Shown one piece after another: positions 11,941-27,788 of a stretch of 64,000 nucleotides of DNA. The notes below the pieces were generated by a model. The model saw nothing but the letters and a program-made list of their open reading frames with translations, was not told where the DNA came from and did not search any database. The stretch lies in NCBI RefSeq assembly GCF_024679095.1, contig NC_066509.1:14008366-14072365 (forward strand), in the 5' to 3' direction. The DNA comes from Eriocheir sinensis (Eukaryota > Arthropoda > Malacostraca > Decapoda > Varunidae). Within the stretch, counting starts at the first letter, position 1. Every line of letters begins with the position of its first letter. Made by a program: the position numbers and the translations under genes.

Positions 11941-12422
11941 ACTGTTGAGAAGGAAAGACGGCACTCCCTCGGGATCAGCGGGCAGGTAAGCAGTCACCTG
12001 TCAACACTTGAATGACGTCGCGTGGCATCTGCACACCTGAACCGAAACTGGAGTCTCAAGGGTGTTGTTGAGGGGAACGAGGCAGCTTCGGGCGCATGCT
12101 AAGATCGTGAGACCCATCGATCTTCCACCTCTTCTTTTTTTCTTCCTTGTTTCCTTCCTCCCTTCCTACCCTCGAAAAAAATTACAGTGAGCCCCAAAAG
12201 AGTACACAACGGAATGGAGAGTGTTAAGGTGATGAGACCAGCTCATTGCCTACAGGATCTCTTTTTCTTTCTCTTCGTTCCTTCCCTGCCTCGACAAAAT
12301 GATGTTCCGATGATTCACAAAAGGAATATTCGGTGTAATGAATGAAGATAAAACTGTCTCTTCGTAACTTAGGATAAAATATAATGTTGAATAAGGAACG
12401 AGTGAACCCATTGCCGTCAGTA

Positions 12423-12423
<1 letters not shown>

Positions 12424-12502
<79 letters not shown>

Positions 12503-12513
12503 ACACACTCTTC
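12424..12513. repeat. (CA)n microsatellite
   Basis: Dinucleotide run of about 85 bp with one T interruption near its end. Confidence 0.96.
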
Positions 12514-12582
12514 TTCCTCCTCTGTAAGTGAAAGACAAACATACGCATGCATGTCTCTTTCTTTCCACAGATCCACCTTTTC

Positions 12583-12950
12583 TTCTTCTTTATCTTCTTC
12601 TTTTTCTTCTTTTTCTTCTTCATCTTTTTCTTTTTCTTCTTCTTCTTCTTCTTCTTCTTCTTCTTCTTCTTCTTCTTTTTCTTTTTCTTTTTCTTCTTTT
12701 TCTTTTTCTTTTCTATTTCTTCTTCTTCTTCTTCTTCTTCTTCTTCTTCTTCTTCTTCTTCTTCTTCTTCTCTTCGTCCTCGTCCTTGTCCAACGTCTCC
12801 TCCTCCTCGTCTTCCTTGCTGTTCTCATCCTCCTCTCCCACAGTTGACTAGACACAGACGTTTCTCCCCTTTCAATTTTGCCACCCCGTCCTCCTCTTCC
12901 TCCTCCTCCTCCGCCTCGTCATGGTTCCCGTTTTCCTCTTCCTCGAACAT
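12583..12950. repeat. (TTC)n tract grading into TCC-rich sequence
   Basis: TTC/TTTTTC triplets dominate 12583-12770; a TCCTCCTC-type polypyrimidine follows to about 12950. Long Glu/Lys or Phe/Ser frames here are artefacts. Confidence 0.93.
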
Positions 12951-13148
12951 GATGACCCACAAGAGTAATGGTTCTGAGGGGCAAAGGCTTCACGTAATAA
13001 CATAATTCACGAGGACCGATGGAAATAACTCTCGCTTCAGCTGATTTCCACTTTAAGAGTAAATTTAAACTGGTCACGCTTTTCCTTCTCTGTGTAAAGT
13101 TTGAAGTGGTGGTAGACGCTCTGAACGTCCTATTTGGGTTTGAAAATG

Positions 13149-13203
<55 letters not shown>
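13149..13203. repeat. (GT)n microsatellite
   Basis: Dinucleotide run of about 54 bp. Confidence 0.96.
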
Positions 13204-13204
<1 letters not shown>

Positions 13205-14766
13205 ATGAGGAACTCTATTACGTTTGCACACTTCATTTATTAACAGCCAGGAAAGTAATTCTGCCATCCAGTGCATCAGAAACATTATTTACTGCCTCCA
13301 CGTTCGATTACCTGATATATAGCGAATAATACTCTCCCTCTACCTATCTATCTATCTATCTCTGTCTTGGCATAGGAGGGAAATCTGCGACCATGCAACT
13401 TGAAGCATATCGGATTAAGCGTTCACGAATAGAGCTCAAGTTTTCCAAGGCAGTGCTCGGCTCTTTCCTTCCCTATACATGTTCGTCTCCTTCAGAAAGA
13501 TTCCATTTAATTATACTTGAAATTGAGGGAAGTGAACACCTTTCCACTTATCTAAATGCTAATCTGAACAATGTAATTTGTGATAGTTTGAAAGAACGTT
13601 GTAACTGTTTGAAATGATTTGTATTTCTTCACTGGTACAATACGTAGTTTGATAAGTTATCCAATTTCTTTATCCAATTATTCCGTTTTTTCACAGCGAT
13701 ATCAATTAAACATTTTTAAACTTATTTTTGCTTCCACAGAAACCCAATTAAAATGAAGAAGTTAAAAACAAAAGGAAAAGTATCTTGATTTTACTAATAC
13801 ATGTCTAATAATCTTACTTGACAATACCACGTCCGCCGAGGCCGCAGGGGGGTAACCACTGACATGAAAGGTTGGTTGCAAGATGTTGGTCAAGACTGGG
13901 AATTTCTCAAATGAACTTACTGTCAAAAGAAACTGCACTTCACAAGTCAGGAGGTAAATTAGATGTAAAAATAAGAAGTCAGTTTCGCTAATAAATATAC
14001 AGAGCAAAACTTTTGAGGATTTTTATTTGGTTGTTGGATTATTTTCAAATGTTTAAGCTTATTTCAGCATATCAACATGGCCTCCTCGAAAATCATCTCA
14101 GTCATTTAGCCACATAGTCATTTAAATTGCTTGGAATAACAAAGAGGTATGTCTAGGATTTTTTTTCTAGATTTAAGCTTTTGATTTAATGGAGAATTTA
14201 ATTTTATTGGAAAATTTGAAAATCGTGGCATATAGTTCTGCCCATTACAGCTTCAAATTTCCGTAGGACAACATAGTACCTATCTACTGTTTAGTGTCAG
14301 CCCCCGTCACCCACCCAGTCACGTCGGGGAACATAATGGGTCACAAGCAGAGATCCCTAAAGCCAACCAAACTTGTTCTTTCTTATAACGAATCTTATTT
14401 TTTTGATTTTTCGAATTTTCCGCCTTTCATCATTTCGAATCACGAAGGATTTCATGGCATCGCAGCGTGATTGCTTGAGTTAAGCCTCATTTCCTAACGC
14501 TGAGTGAAGTTTTGAGGGAAGAGGCGGCGAGTAAGTTTCATCTGCAATGAGAGATTAATTTCTCGCTTTCTTATTTGTACATAAAACAGTTCACTGCGTG
14601 TTCTCCGCCTCGCTTCAATGTGCATTACTGGTCTCCCATTTCTGACGTACACTCCCCTCGATTTTCTTCCTCTCATCCACTCTCTCACTCGTACGACCTT
14701 TTAGGAGTTAAATATGTAGATTTTTTATAGCTTTATACTTAGATTGGTGTTAAATATCATCCTCCA

Positions 14767-14767
<1 letters not shown>
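13204..14767. other. Unassigned intergenic sequence
   Basis: AT-rich, with only short frames lacking recognisable motifs. No RNA gene or repeat family recognised apart from a few CTAT words near 13344. Confidence 0.5.

Positions 14768-14815
<48 letters not shown>
14768..14815. repeat. (TC)n microsatellite
   Basis: Dinucleotide run of about 47 bp. Confidence 0.95.
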
Positions 14816-14818
<3 letters not shown>

Positions 14819-15294
14819 CTCCATTCCTGTGATCAACATCGTAATCTTTCTGTTCCGTCGCGCTGCTTGATGCCGTAGTGCCTTCTTTCATGCTGAGGTG
14901 AGCGGCGATTCCCATCAGTTAATGTTCACCGAAGGATGAGTAGGAAAGGTTTATCATCATCATCATCACCATCATCATTTCTTCATCATTTCATCATTTT
15001 CTTGCATTATCATTTGTCATCACATATTAATCATTACATACTTATCTATTCTTTCATTTTCCTTTATTTATTCATTATATTAACTAATTCGTTTTGTGTT
15101 TACTTACTCACTGATTTATTTCCTATTCATTTATTTACTGGGTTTGATATTCTAGTAAGGTGTATACTATAGCACCACCCAGCCAGTGCCTAACCAGACC
15201 ACGTGGTGTCTTGCACGGCTTGGTTTCACTCCCTGCGGACGGCCGCACTACACCCACCTCATTCAGTGCCTGGGGAGTGCCTTGACCAGCCAGA
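14816..15294. other. Unassigned sequence
   Basis: Contains a short CATCAT run at 14955-14995 and AT-rich words; no gene recognised. Confidence 0.45.
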
Positions 15295-16318
15295 CACATG
15301 CATACACCATTACTAACAAGTACACATACATACACATCATAACTAACAAATACACATACATACACATCACGACTAACAAATACACATGCATACACATCAA
15401 TACTAAGAAATGCACATACATACACATCATGACTAACAAATACACATACACATCAGTACTAACAAATACACATACATACACATCATAACTAACAAATACA
15501 CATGCATACACATCATAACTAACAAATACACATACATACACATCATAACTAACAAATACACATACATACACATCATAACTAACAAATACACATACATACA
15601 CATCATAACTAACAAATACACATACATACACATCATGACTAACAAATACACATGCATACACATCAATACTAGGAAATACACATACATACACATCATAACT
15701 AACAAATACACATACATACACATCATAACCAACAAATACACATACATACACATCATAACCAACAAATACACATACATACACATCATAACCAACAAATACA
15801 CATACAAACATATCATAACCAACAAATACACATACATACACATCATAACCAACAAATACACATACATACACATCATAACTAACAAATACACATACATACA
15901 CATCATAACTAACAAATACACATACAAACACATCATAACTAACAAATACACATACAAACACATCATAACTAACAAATACACATGCAAACACATCATAACT
16001 AACAAATACACATGCAAACACATCATAACAAACAAATACACATGCATACACATCATAACTAACAAATACACATTCATACACATCATAACTAACAAATACA
16101 CATACATACACATCATAACTAACAAATACACATACATACACATCATAACTAACAAATACACATGCAAACACATCATAACTAACAAATACACATGCAAACA
16201 CATCATAACTAACAAATACACATGCAAACACATCATAACTAACAAATACACATGCAAACACATCATAACTAACAAATACACATGCAAACACATCATAACT
16301 AACAAATACACATACATT
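15295..16318. repeat. Second 30-bp minisatellite, ~34 units
   Basis: The unit carries AACTAACAAATACACATACA plus TACACATCAT and repeats every 30 bp for about 1 kb. Sequence variants (CATGCA, CATACA, CCAACA) cluster in neighbouring units. It is unrelated to the G-rich array at 5-8.7 kb. Open frames on both strands (Tyr/Val/Met-rich or Thr/Asn/Tyr/His-rich) arise from the unit length. Confidence 0.96.
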
Positions 16319-16587
16319 CTCACCATTACTCACGGAAATACAGCCCCGCATCCCCTACTCCAGGGTCCATACGAGATTCTGCCCTACACCTCACCCACAC
16401 CTACGCAGCCTTTCTCACGAGGACACACCATCCTCACCCCACACACCCAACACTCCCTCACCTACACCTCTTCAGAACAGATCATCACCTGAATACCGTA
16501 CAAACAATCTAAAACACATTTTTTTCTAGCAAACACTTATTCCCGCAATATGTTGAGGCAGAGAGACAGAGACACAGAGACAGAGCC

Positions 16588-16795
<208 letters not shown>

Positions 16796-16989
16796 TAAAA
16801 AATGACCAAATCTAGTTTCAGACTCTTAAACTTAGGAGTATTAGCGACGAAAAGGGATACATTTTCCAAATCGAAAAGTAATGATGATAAAATTGTGCGA
16901 TTCCCGGCCTAAAAGAGGATATTATATGCAGGACGACGTCGTCTGGAATGACTCTTCTTTCTTCTCTGCCTGACATCTTAAACAGGTCT

Positions 16990-17116
<127 letters not shown>

Positions 17117-17239
17117 GCGATGACAGCAATATCCCACCCCATCCGCGGCCCCGCTACACACGACTTTGTACTCTTGCTCATCCTTAATTTATCCAAGTCC
17201 CTTATGCAAGAGCTAACCAGCATCTTCATTGTTTAATCC

Positions 17240-17410
17240 TTTTCGATGGTAAACTCTGGAACAGCTTTCTGTCGTCTGTATGTCCTCCCGCCTACCACTT
17301 GAACTCTTTCAAGAGGCAGCTTAAAGACATCTCTCCGATCGATATTGACCCTCTCTTTTTGGCCTCCCACTGACTAATTTTAGCTGGAACAAGGCTTAGC
17401 GCCTTTCTTC
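17240..17410 (+). mobile_element. LINE-type 3' fragment, dispersed family L, copy 1
   Basis: One frame reads KLWNSFLSSVCPPAYHLNSF then KRQLKD, resembling the last residues of non-LTR polymerases (LWN.LP....S...FK..L). The following CGATCGATATTGACCCTCTC and TTTTAGCTGGAACAAGGC segments recur at 20530-20665. There is no intact reading frame. Confidence 0.6.
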
Positions 17411-17429
17411 TGTCTCTGTTTCCTTGTTG

Positions 17430-17550
<121 letters not shown>

Positions 17551-17752
17551 TTATATCGGGCAGCAGTCTCCTTACACTTCCGCCTGCCATCGTAAAGTAT
17601 AACAATATAATGAGAAAATTTCCTGTGAAATGACTAAATTCACTTTACAAAATATAATAAAACCTTAAGTGTTAATAAACCTGCCGGCAACAACAGAAGC
17701 AGAACCTCCTAAACATAATACAGCTCTTCGTTGCTAGTCATTACAGGTAAGT

Positions 17753-17753
<1 letters not shown>

Positions 17754-17808
<55 letters not shown>
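17754..17808. repeat. (CA)n microsatellite
   Basis: Dinucleotide run of about 54 bp. A shorter CA run is at 18045-18068. Confidence 0.95.
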
Positions 17809-17810
<2 letters not shown>

Positions 17811-18448
17811 AAATGATATATACAATAAACAAAATGTTAACCAAGTATACGGCCGTGACAGGAGCATATGCACAGTCACAAAAAAATATAACTTTCCGCT
17901 ATTATTTCATATAATGTACTGTTATTAACCTTGACTGTGACAGTGATGATGATAAGTTCCTTAATATAAGCCTCATAACCCAGTGTCCCTCATCCACACA
18001 CAGTGATTCACACACTCAAACACATAAACCACCAAACCACCACCCACACACACACACACACACACACATCTTCCGAAAGTGACCGTATACTGTGCATGAA
18101 ATGAAGGCTTTAAGAGCAGGGGGAGAGCCAACGTACCCCCAGTGCAGTATTCCGGATAGTCACGACAACTCAAGACATTTCTCTAATATATCTCCTCCCT
18201 GTGTTAATCGTGCATGCAAGGTGAAGTTTGGAACCGATAAAGTTTGGGTGTGTTGCTTCCCTCCTCAAAATTCAGTAAAATAACAAATGTCTGAAACTGT
18301 CCTGTGTGTTGCGGAATAACAATCTTGACGGGAAGTGGAGCGAAGAGTATTACCTCAAGTGGTGCCATTAGTATATTCATGTGCTAAACGCACACACGCA
18401 AACACTCCGAAAACATCCAGCATCCTTCACTAAATGAAGGCTCTAGGG
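17809..18448. other. Unassigned sequence
   Basis: No gene recognised; contains the short CA run at 18045-18068. Confidence 0.45.
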
Positions 18449-18881
18449 CAGTGGTTACAAAACTTGTCTGGATGCGACCCTAATCACAGTCCTGACCTGG
18501 CCTGGCGACCATATATACGTCAACATGTAGTATTTATTTCCATTCATTTTTATATGTTATACTTTCAGATATATATGATTTTATCTTCCGCCTCCTCGCT
18601 GTCTGCTCGGCGGACGAGTATTATACGTGATTGCTAGCTTACTCGTGTGACGTGCCGTATTGTATGTGTATGGGTGCTCTGTTACAACGCTACTTTTGTT
18701 AGTATGTGTTTAGGAGAATCTTCATGCTGTCCTACTGAGGTAATTCAACTACATAACTGAAAAATCTAAATCCCACCTAACTGTATATTATAATTATGGC
18801 TTTTCTCCAAGACTCTCCAGCGACCCTCAGAAACTTCCGCGACCCTCATTTGGGTCACGACCAAGGGTTTGGGAACCACTG
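18449..18881. mobile_element. Non-autonomous hAT element with perfect 8-bp TSD
   Basis: A 433-bp element starting CAGTGGTTACAAAACTTG and ending CAAGGGTTTGGGAACCACTG, so the ends are imperfect inverted repeats beginning CAGTGGTT. The flanking octamer CTCTAGGG is present exactly on both sides (18441-18448 and 18882-18889). hAT transposons make 8-bp duplications and commonly start CAGTGGTTCCCAAAC, so family assignment is strong. No transposase remains inside; it would have been moved in trans. Confidence 0.9.
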
Positions 18882-18889
18882 CTCTAGGG

Positions 18890-19940
18890 TAAAGGTGGAA
18901 GGAATTACCGCCACGTGCACGAGCTATTGCAGAACGCTGAAACTGTTCGGAAAGTTCTTAGTGGACGGCAAAGGGATTCAAGTGCCACACATACGCAAGT
19001 AAACATTCCCAAATCAGCTTTACTGTGCATTAAATAAAGGCTAGAATTATTCGATGGATTTAGAGAAAACAAAGCCGCACGTGTCCTCACCAGTGTACTG
19101 AACATCAAATAAAAGCCCTTGAAGGAGGAGGCAGAAGTGAAGCAAACAGAGCCGCGCGTGTCCTCACCTCAAGTGCAAAGTGTTGGCGGGTCGACAGGTG
19201 GCGGCGAGGGCCCGGCAGGTGGCGAGGGCTGGAGCGAGGCACCGTACCACACGCCGGCCGAGCTGTTACTAAGAGCTGGCCACCAACTTCCTCACTTCAC
19301 CAGCTCGCACCAGCAGCCCCGCGACGCCTCCAGCCTCCCCTGAACGGCAAAAAGGCCAAGATAAGATGCAGGATCATGGAAAGCGGCTTAAAATAGACAG
19401 GGAAAAACAAGCGTGAAAAAAGTTGGAAAATGTTGAGAGCTAGTGTGTAAAACCAGGGGAGGAAAAGAGGAATGAAAAAAAAATAGGACTGAAGAAAATG
19501 CATATTACTAAAACTGATACTGCCTCCTGAAGCCATCAAGGAGAACACGTGATATCATGTCCCAATTATTTATGGCACATTTCTTTTTGACGCTCTAATC
19601 ATGCTGGCGGCGTCCTTCAGGTCGGTCATGGCCGTCGCCACCGCCGCCGCCGCCACCAAGGGACAAGCGACGAGCAATAAACGCTTGGCTGGCTGATCGG
19701 CTCGAGGGCCTCGTAGCGAGCGTCGTAACACCGCCGTAAACCTTGATCCTCGCGCCGAGCTCGTCCGTGAAAAATTTAATTCAGGTTTGGACGGGGATGG
19801 ATCCTTTAAATTTCCGGCGTATTTCCCTTAATTGCTTTCCATTCACTTCCGGCACCCATTACTACCAATTTAATGACAATAATGGTCGTGTAAGAGGCAA
19901 TTGGAGGCTGCTCGTAGGACTGTCTCACTTAAAGAACTCG
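18890..19940. other. Unassigned; contains GC-rich, CpG-rich stretches
   Basis: GC-rich blocks lie at about 19150-19340 and 19605-19760, the latter with a short GCC run. Short frames exist but none has recognisable motifs, and minus-strand frames are broken by stops. They could be UTR or promoter-associated CpG sequence; nothing more is supported. Confidence 0.4.
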
Positions 19941-20465
19941 AATGTCTTTACGTCTTTATGTCTACCCATCAAAGCAGAAAGGTCTGAAGCCCCAGGGGAC
20001 CAACACCAACACAGGAAAGAGTGTTGTGTAACTTGTAAAGCCTATACGCGCCCTTTGATGTGGAGTCAACCACTTCCACAAGTTTATAAGCCTTAACCCT
20101 CTCTGCAATTGAATGTCTTTACATATCCCCTTTTTCATCCACCTCTCATGAGATAAAGGCCTAAAGGTCCGGGTTCACGGCACTGACCCGGGAATGACCA
20201 TTGGGCAAGGCCAACACGCGCCCTTTCGTGCCCTTTAGACAGATCCAACCCTCCCCGAAGTTTATAAGACTTAACCCTCTCTACAACTGAATGTCTTGAC
20301 GCATCCCCCTTTTCATCGATCTCTAGTAGTTAAAGATTTTAAGTCCTAAAGTAACGACAATAGACCAGGAAGGAGCGTTGTGCAGGGCCTCTACACACCC
20401 TTAGGAATCCCTCAGACTTAGAGCCAACCACCTCAAAAATAAAAGTCTGTAGGCCTTGACTCTGC
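19941..20465. repeat. ~175-bp diverged tandem repeat, 3 units
   Basis: AATGTCTTTACRTMT words at 19941, 20112 and 20290 are followed by matching blocks: CCTTAACCCTCTCTGCAA, ACGCGCCCTTT and GTTTATAAG. Spacings are about 171 and 178 bp. Confidence 0.75.
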
Positions 20466-20529
20466 AATACGGCGCCACAGACGAGCATAGTGATTGAAGA
20501 TGTTTAGGTGAGCGTCTACTCCCCAGGTG

Positions 20530-20665
20530 CGGGTCAAAACATCAAACTCTTTCAAAGGGGGAGAGTATCAAGACACCTTTCCAATCGAATCTGAACGTCC
20601 CTCTTCTGGCCACTCAGTTATGTTTTCTTTCCAGGAGCAGCGATAAGCGGGCTATTTTCTTTTTT
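20530..20665 (+). mobile_element. Dispersed LINE 3' family L, copy 2
   Basis: Aligns by eye to 17300-17410: AAACTCTTTCAAAGGGGGAG, CCAATCGAATCTGAACGTCC, then GGAGCAGCGATAAGCGGGC running into a T-rich tail. It looks like the 3' end of a retroelement. Confidence 0.6.
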
Positions 20666-21092
20666 TTCTTCTTTTTAGCATTTAAGCTGCTACCGTTACT
20701 GTAAAAAAAAAAGTACACACCATACCTAAGAACGCCAGAAAACAAAGGCGATGGTGTGGTGTAAGGAGAGCGCCCATCCGTCTCCATGCCTCCCTAAGTT
20801 ACCGTAAGATCCATTTAGCAAGAAAGACCCTTCAACAACATCTCACATACACTCTCTCTCCCGCCACGACTTGAGATCACGCGGCCACAAGAGATGATGG
20901 GGAGACAACTGCCCGGATATCAATGTGTCCCCTCAATATGCACCACGTTAGTGTACCCTTTACGGCACCTCAGGAACCATCATCTCAATGGTCTGGGTGT
21001 GTGTATGTATGTACCGTGACGGACTTGGGTGTATTTGGGGTGAAGAGCTTGTGTGTATAGCGGTAAGGGTATACATAATCTTTAGTGACCAG

Positions 21093-21275
<183 letters not shown>

Positions 21276-21864
21276 TAACCCATTTGAAGCAGCCATTTTT
21301 TTTTTTATTTCTTGTTTATTGAGAGGTAGACTGTGCCTATTTCTTCTGTCTTGCTCGCGTCACCCACACTCACCCCACTCACGTCCGCCCACGCCACCCA
21401 CGCCCTAACACAAGCCGGGTGTAAATCTCTAGGCGCCAGGTGGGGGAGCGTGGGGGAGGGGGGGTGTCCGGGGTCCCGCTGCCTCGCCTGAGTTCCTTTT
21501 TAGGGCGACGATGACCACTGAGGAATCGTCACGCGTCAGTCATGGCAACGAGGCAACGCAGACAACTCTACTCGCCCAGGTGTGTGCTGCGAGGGGATTT
21601 TTTTTATATATATGATTACGATAGGGAAGACAGACCAAGAGCTAAACATAATGCATAAGAAGTGCCCGCAACACATTGCTTCCATAAGTAAAACAGAAGA
21701 TACTCAAACTTGTCTACTTTCACTGAAAAGATTGTGCTGCACTATAGACATTGTGGTGATATTGTTTCTATTCTTGCTTTTTAAAAGATATGCACTCACA
21801 CACGAATACACACACACACAAACACAAAGGCCCGTATATGCATAAAACTTCTAGAAAATACGTA

Positions 21865-22010
21865 AAAACACAAGAACATAAGAATAATTTTTGTCAACCT
21901 TCTTTGCACAGATTCTAACATATTGGTGACCATTCTTATAGTAAGGAGGCCAGATCTGAACCGTATAATCGAGTCTGACTAATGTTAGATAAATTATAGC
22001 TTGAGGATGA
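21865..22010 (-). pseudogene. Decayed LINE RT fragment (third CR1-type family)
   Basis: On the minus strand short frames read TLVRLDYTVQIWPPYYKNGH and then ESVQRRLTKII. This is the conserved LVRP.LDY.VQ.W.P...D....E.VQRR.TK segment downstream of the RT active site in CR1-type LINEs. It is only ~145 bp, needs a frameshift, and has no RT catalytic motif. Confidence 0.6.
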
Positions 22011-22029
22011 CTTCAGGGCTTCTATTCCT

Positions 22030-22500
22030 TGTTTCCCGCTTTCCTTCCTCTCCCTCCCTCTCATCATATCCCTTCCCCTTCCTTCTTTCCCCTCGTTTCC
22101 CCTCCCTCTTCCTTCTCTTGCCCTCCCTCCTTCCCCTTTCCTTCATTCCCTTACCCTCCTTTTCTACCTCCAAGTCGCCTTTCCCTTCCTTCCCCTTACA
22201 TCCCTTTCCTTTCCTTCCCCATCCCACCCCATCCCATCCCTACCTGAACTTCACCCTTCCCTTCATCCTCCTTCTTCCCTTACCCTTCCCATCGCCCTTT
22301 CCTTCCCTTCCCCTTACATCCCTTTCCTTTCCTTCCCCATCCCATCCCATCCCTACCTGAACTTCACCCTTCCCTTCATCCTCCTTTTTCCCTTACACTT
22401 CTCTTCCTTTTTGTTACCCATCCCTTTCCCTCCCCTTACCAACACTTCACCCTTCCCTTCTCCCTCTTTCCTTCCCTTCCCTTCCTCTTCCTTCTCATAC
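22030..22500. repeat. Polypyrimidine stretch with a ~118-bp duplication
   Basis: CCTTCC-type sequence. A block beginning TCCCTTTCCTTTCCTTCCCC and including CATCCCTACCTGAACTTCAC occurs at 22201 and again at 22319. Apparent Pro/Ser/Phe or Lys/Glu/Gly frames are not credible genes. Confidence 0.8.
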
Positions 22501-22724
22501 TCTACCATACAATTACTTTCACTGCATATTATATCCATTTTTTATAGAACTTGTCACGAAGAGAAGCATTGAGGTAAGGTAATTTTTTTCCCTCTCCTCC
22601 TCCTCCTCTTCCTCCTCCTTCTTCCTTTTCTTCTTCTGCTCCTCCTCCTGATCTTTCCCATTCTTGTCTTCATATTTCATCTCAAACTCCTTCGTTTCTC
22701 TTTTCGCTTTCTCTTTTTTTTTTC

Positions 22725-24650
<1,926 letters not shown>

Positions 24651-24854
24651 AAACTATAAATATAAAGTGACAAACTGACATTATTCCACATTGTTTTTAC
24701 ATGTTTTTCTTTATTTTTTTCGTATTTTGTATTTCTATGCTTGTATGTTTCAACATTCGACAATTCAATTTGTCCCATACACAGGCTCTTCGAATAATTA
24801 TACCTAAAAAGTGTAATTTTGAGCCTCCTTTTTTTTGTAAAAATTTGTTTAAAT

Positions 24855-25440
<586 letters not shown>

Positions 25441-25599
25441 TGAACAAGTGTAAAGGGCTTTTGAAATAATGCACAAGAAAAAAAGTGACATTTTAAGCCC
25501 TGAAAAGTGCACAGTGAAACATATGCTACTCGAACGATCGCATAAAGTGTCGTCGGTAAAATACGTACAATTATGTTGTGTACTATAGATTCGTCAGTT

Positions 25600-25769
<170 letters not shown>

Positions 25770-26229
25770 GGGTGGGGGGGGGGGGGCAGGCCTCACGTGT
25801 CCTGCCTGTCCCAAGAGGGGCCTGAACCTGAGGGGGAGGGGAATTAGATTTCCTTTGATGATGGTGGGCGATCCTGTCTGACCTATTCTGCTCCTTCTCT
25901 CACTCAGGTTGTTTTGAAATGTCCATTCCCTCACCCAATGTGTGTTCCACGATTACGGATACCCATTACTTTTTTGTGGTAGTAGACAGCAAATGTATTT
26001 ACGATTCTTGTTTGTTGATGTATTTCGCGCATTACACAGAATATGAAGAAATTTTAGTAAAGTAAGGAAGGCCTCTTGAGTGTCCGCTCTCCAAAGGGTT
26101 TCACCCAAACCAAATCGGCTTAGCTGCCCATCACCATGAACCAATCACCAGCAACAGAGCGGCTATGCCCTTCCTACATCGCCTGAGGGGAGGGGGTTCT
26201 GGGTTCAACCACTCGAGGTGGATAGACGA

Positions 26230-26660
26230 GAAGAGTAGAATAGAGAGGAGAAGAGAGGAGAGGAGAGGAGAGGAGAGGAGAGGAGAGGAGAGAAGGAGAG
26301 AGGAGGAAGGAGCTGTGGCTGTGGAGGAGGAAGAAATGGGGAAGAAGAGGAAGAGGAAGAAAAGGAAATGGAACAGGAGGAGGAGGAAGTGAACGTGGAG
26401 GTGAACAAGGAGGAGGAGGAGGAGGAGGAGGAGGAGGGGGGAGATAAAAAGGAAGGAAAGGAGGAACCGGAAGACAAAGAAGAGAGGGAGGAGGAGAGGA
26501 GGAATGGAAGAAGGAGAAGGAAGGAGGAGAAGAGGACGAATGAGAAAAGAAAGGAAGGGGGAAGGAGGAGGAAAGCAAAAAGGAAGAAAGTGATGCTGAA
26601 AAAGAAGGAAAGGAAGAGGGAAAAGCGAGGGAGGAGGAAGAAGAGGAAGAGGAGAAGATT
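26230..26660. repeat. Polypurine stretch with (GGAGA)n
   Basis: Perfect GGAGA pentamers at about 26250-26295, then irregular GGA/GAA-rich sequence. Glu/Lys/Arg-rich frames are artefacts. Confidence 0.9.
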
Positions 26661-27012
26661 CCTGACCAACTGTTTCTGATCACCGGGACATTCCTTGAGA
26701 CCATCCTATTTTTTTCCAAAACAGGGATTGGTAAAAATGGTGTATCAGAAAAAACAACATTGATATTCAACGTTTGGTATATTAAAAAGTAGTACGACTT
26801 GATAAGAAAAATATATATGACAAAATCTGCGTTGAAAAGTACGTGGGGAGCGTCAGGGTTGTGTTTGTTGGTGATCCGCCATCATATCTCTGGGAGCAAA
26901 ACAAACAAACAAAAACACCTCCAGGGTGCACTGAAGTCAAAACCGTGTCCCCAAGTGCTGCCCAACATACCCCAGACAATGCTGCATTTTTTCTTTTTAC
27001 GTCGAAGCCTGT

Positions 27013-27317
27013 AACACCGGTAGGCTTTCTTGAGGGGGTTGCTGGTCGGCCATAGCCAGTCTTGGTGCAGGCAAGTGTTTATAGTGGCGCCACCTTCTCT
27101 TGGCTCATGCTGCCCTCCGAGCTCATTCTTGAATAACTAGGACGGTTCTTTTAGAGTCCGGGTTGATGGGTGATCTCCAGGACAGCATGTGGGTAGTCTT
27201 AGGCCACTCGGCGGTGACTGAAAAATCCCAGGTGGTAGCGGCGGATTCGAACCCATGTCCTACAGAACGCGGTGAATACGGGGCCCGCACGCTAACCACT
27301 CAGCCACCGCCTACCCA
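27013..27317 (-). mobile_element. tRNA-derived SINE, copy 1 (full length)
   Basis: Read on the minus strand, the first ~80 nt look like a tRNA gene: an A-box-like GTGGCTGAGTGGTTAGCGTG and a perfect B-box core GGGTTCGAATCC, with a long variable region as in Ser/Leu tRNAs. The body follows: CCGAGTGGCCTAAGACTACC, CAGGAGATCACC-type sequence, then the tail region with TGGCGCCACTATAAACAC and a final CCTACCGGTGTTAC. These are hallmarks of a Pol III-transcribed SINE mobilised by a LINE. Confidence 0.88.
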
Positions 27318-27374
27318 AAATTACCAAGACATTGCCAAGACCAAGACTTTGTTTGTCCTGAGAAAGTTTATGAA

Positions 27375-27375
<1 letters not shown>

Positions 27376-27442
<67 letters not shown>

Positions 27443-27462
27443 CAACACACACACACACACAA
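27376..27462. repeat. (CA)n tract between inverted SINEs
   Basis: About 87 bp of CA with two interruptions and a trailing A-run, lying between two head-to-head SINE copies. Confidence 0.95.
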
Positions 27463-27477
27463 AAAAAAAAAAATAAA

Positions 27478-27788
27478 GTGGGTGGTGATGGTTGAGTGGT
27501 TAGCGTGCCGGCGCCGCGTCCAGGTGTACGCGGTTTCTAGTCCTGCCCGCCGCCACAGTTGGTATTTTTCAGTCACCGCCGAGTGGCCTAAGACTACCCA
27601 CATACTGTCCTGGAGCCTACCTATCAACCTGGACTCTAGATTCTCTCTCTAAAGAGAGGCTTAAATATGAGCTCCGGTGGGCAACATAAGCCAAGCAAGA
27701 TGGCGCCACTATAAACACTTCCCTGCGTCAAAAGGACTGGGGCAGACCATCAAGCCCCACCAAGAAAGCCTACCGGCGCCATAGGCCG

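Noticed and set aside
12250..12855. Lys/Glu/Arg-rich 201-codon frame
   Set aside because: Lies over (TTC)n and (CA)n; no domain, and equally open on the other strand.
13393..13617. 74-codon non-repetitive frame
   Set aside because: No recognisable domain, splice context or homologue by eye; kept as unassigned sequence.
15263..16351. Long Tyr/Val/Cys-rich frames and the Thr/Asn/Tyr/His-rich frame on the other strand
   Set aside because: Created by the 30-bp minisatellite period; several frames and both strands are open with no domain.
19119..19343. Gly/Ala/Ser-rich 74-codon frame in GC-rich DNA
   Set aside because: No recognisable motif and no splice sites giving a continuation; may be UTR.
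27236..27317. A functional tRNA gene
   Set aside because: A and B boxes fit, but the sequence continues into a body shared by other copies, so it is a SINE head. I could not confirm a cloverleaf or anticodon by hand.
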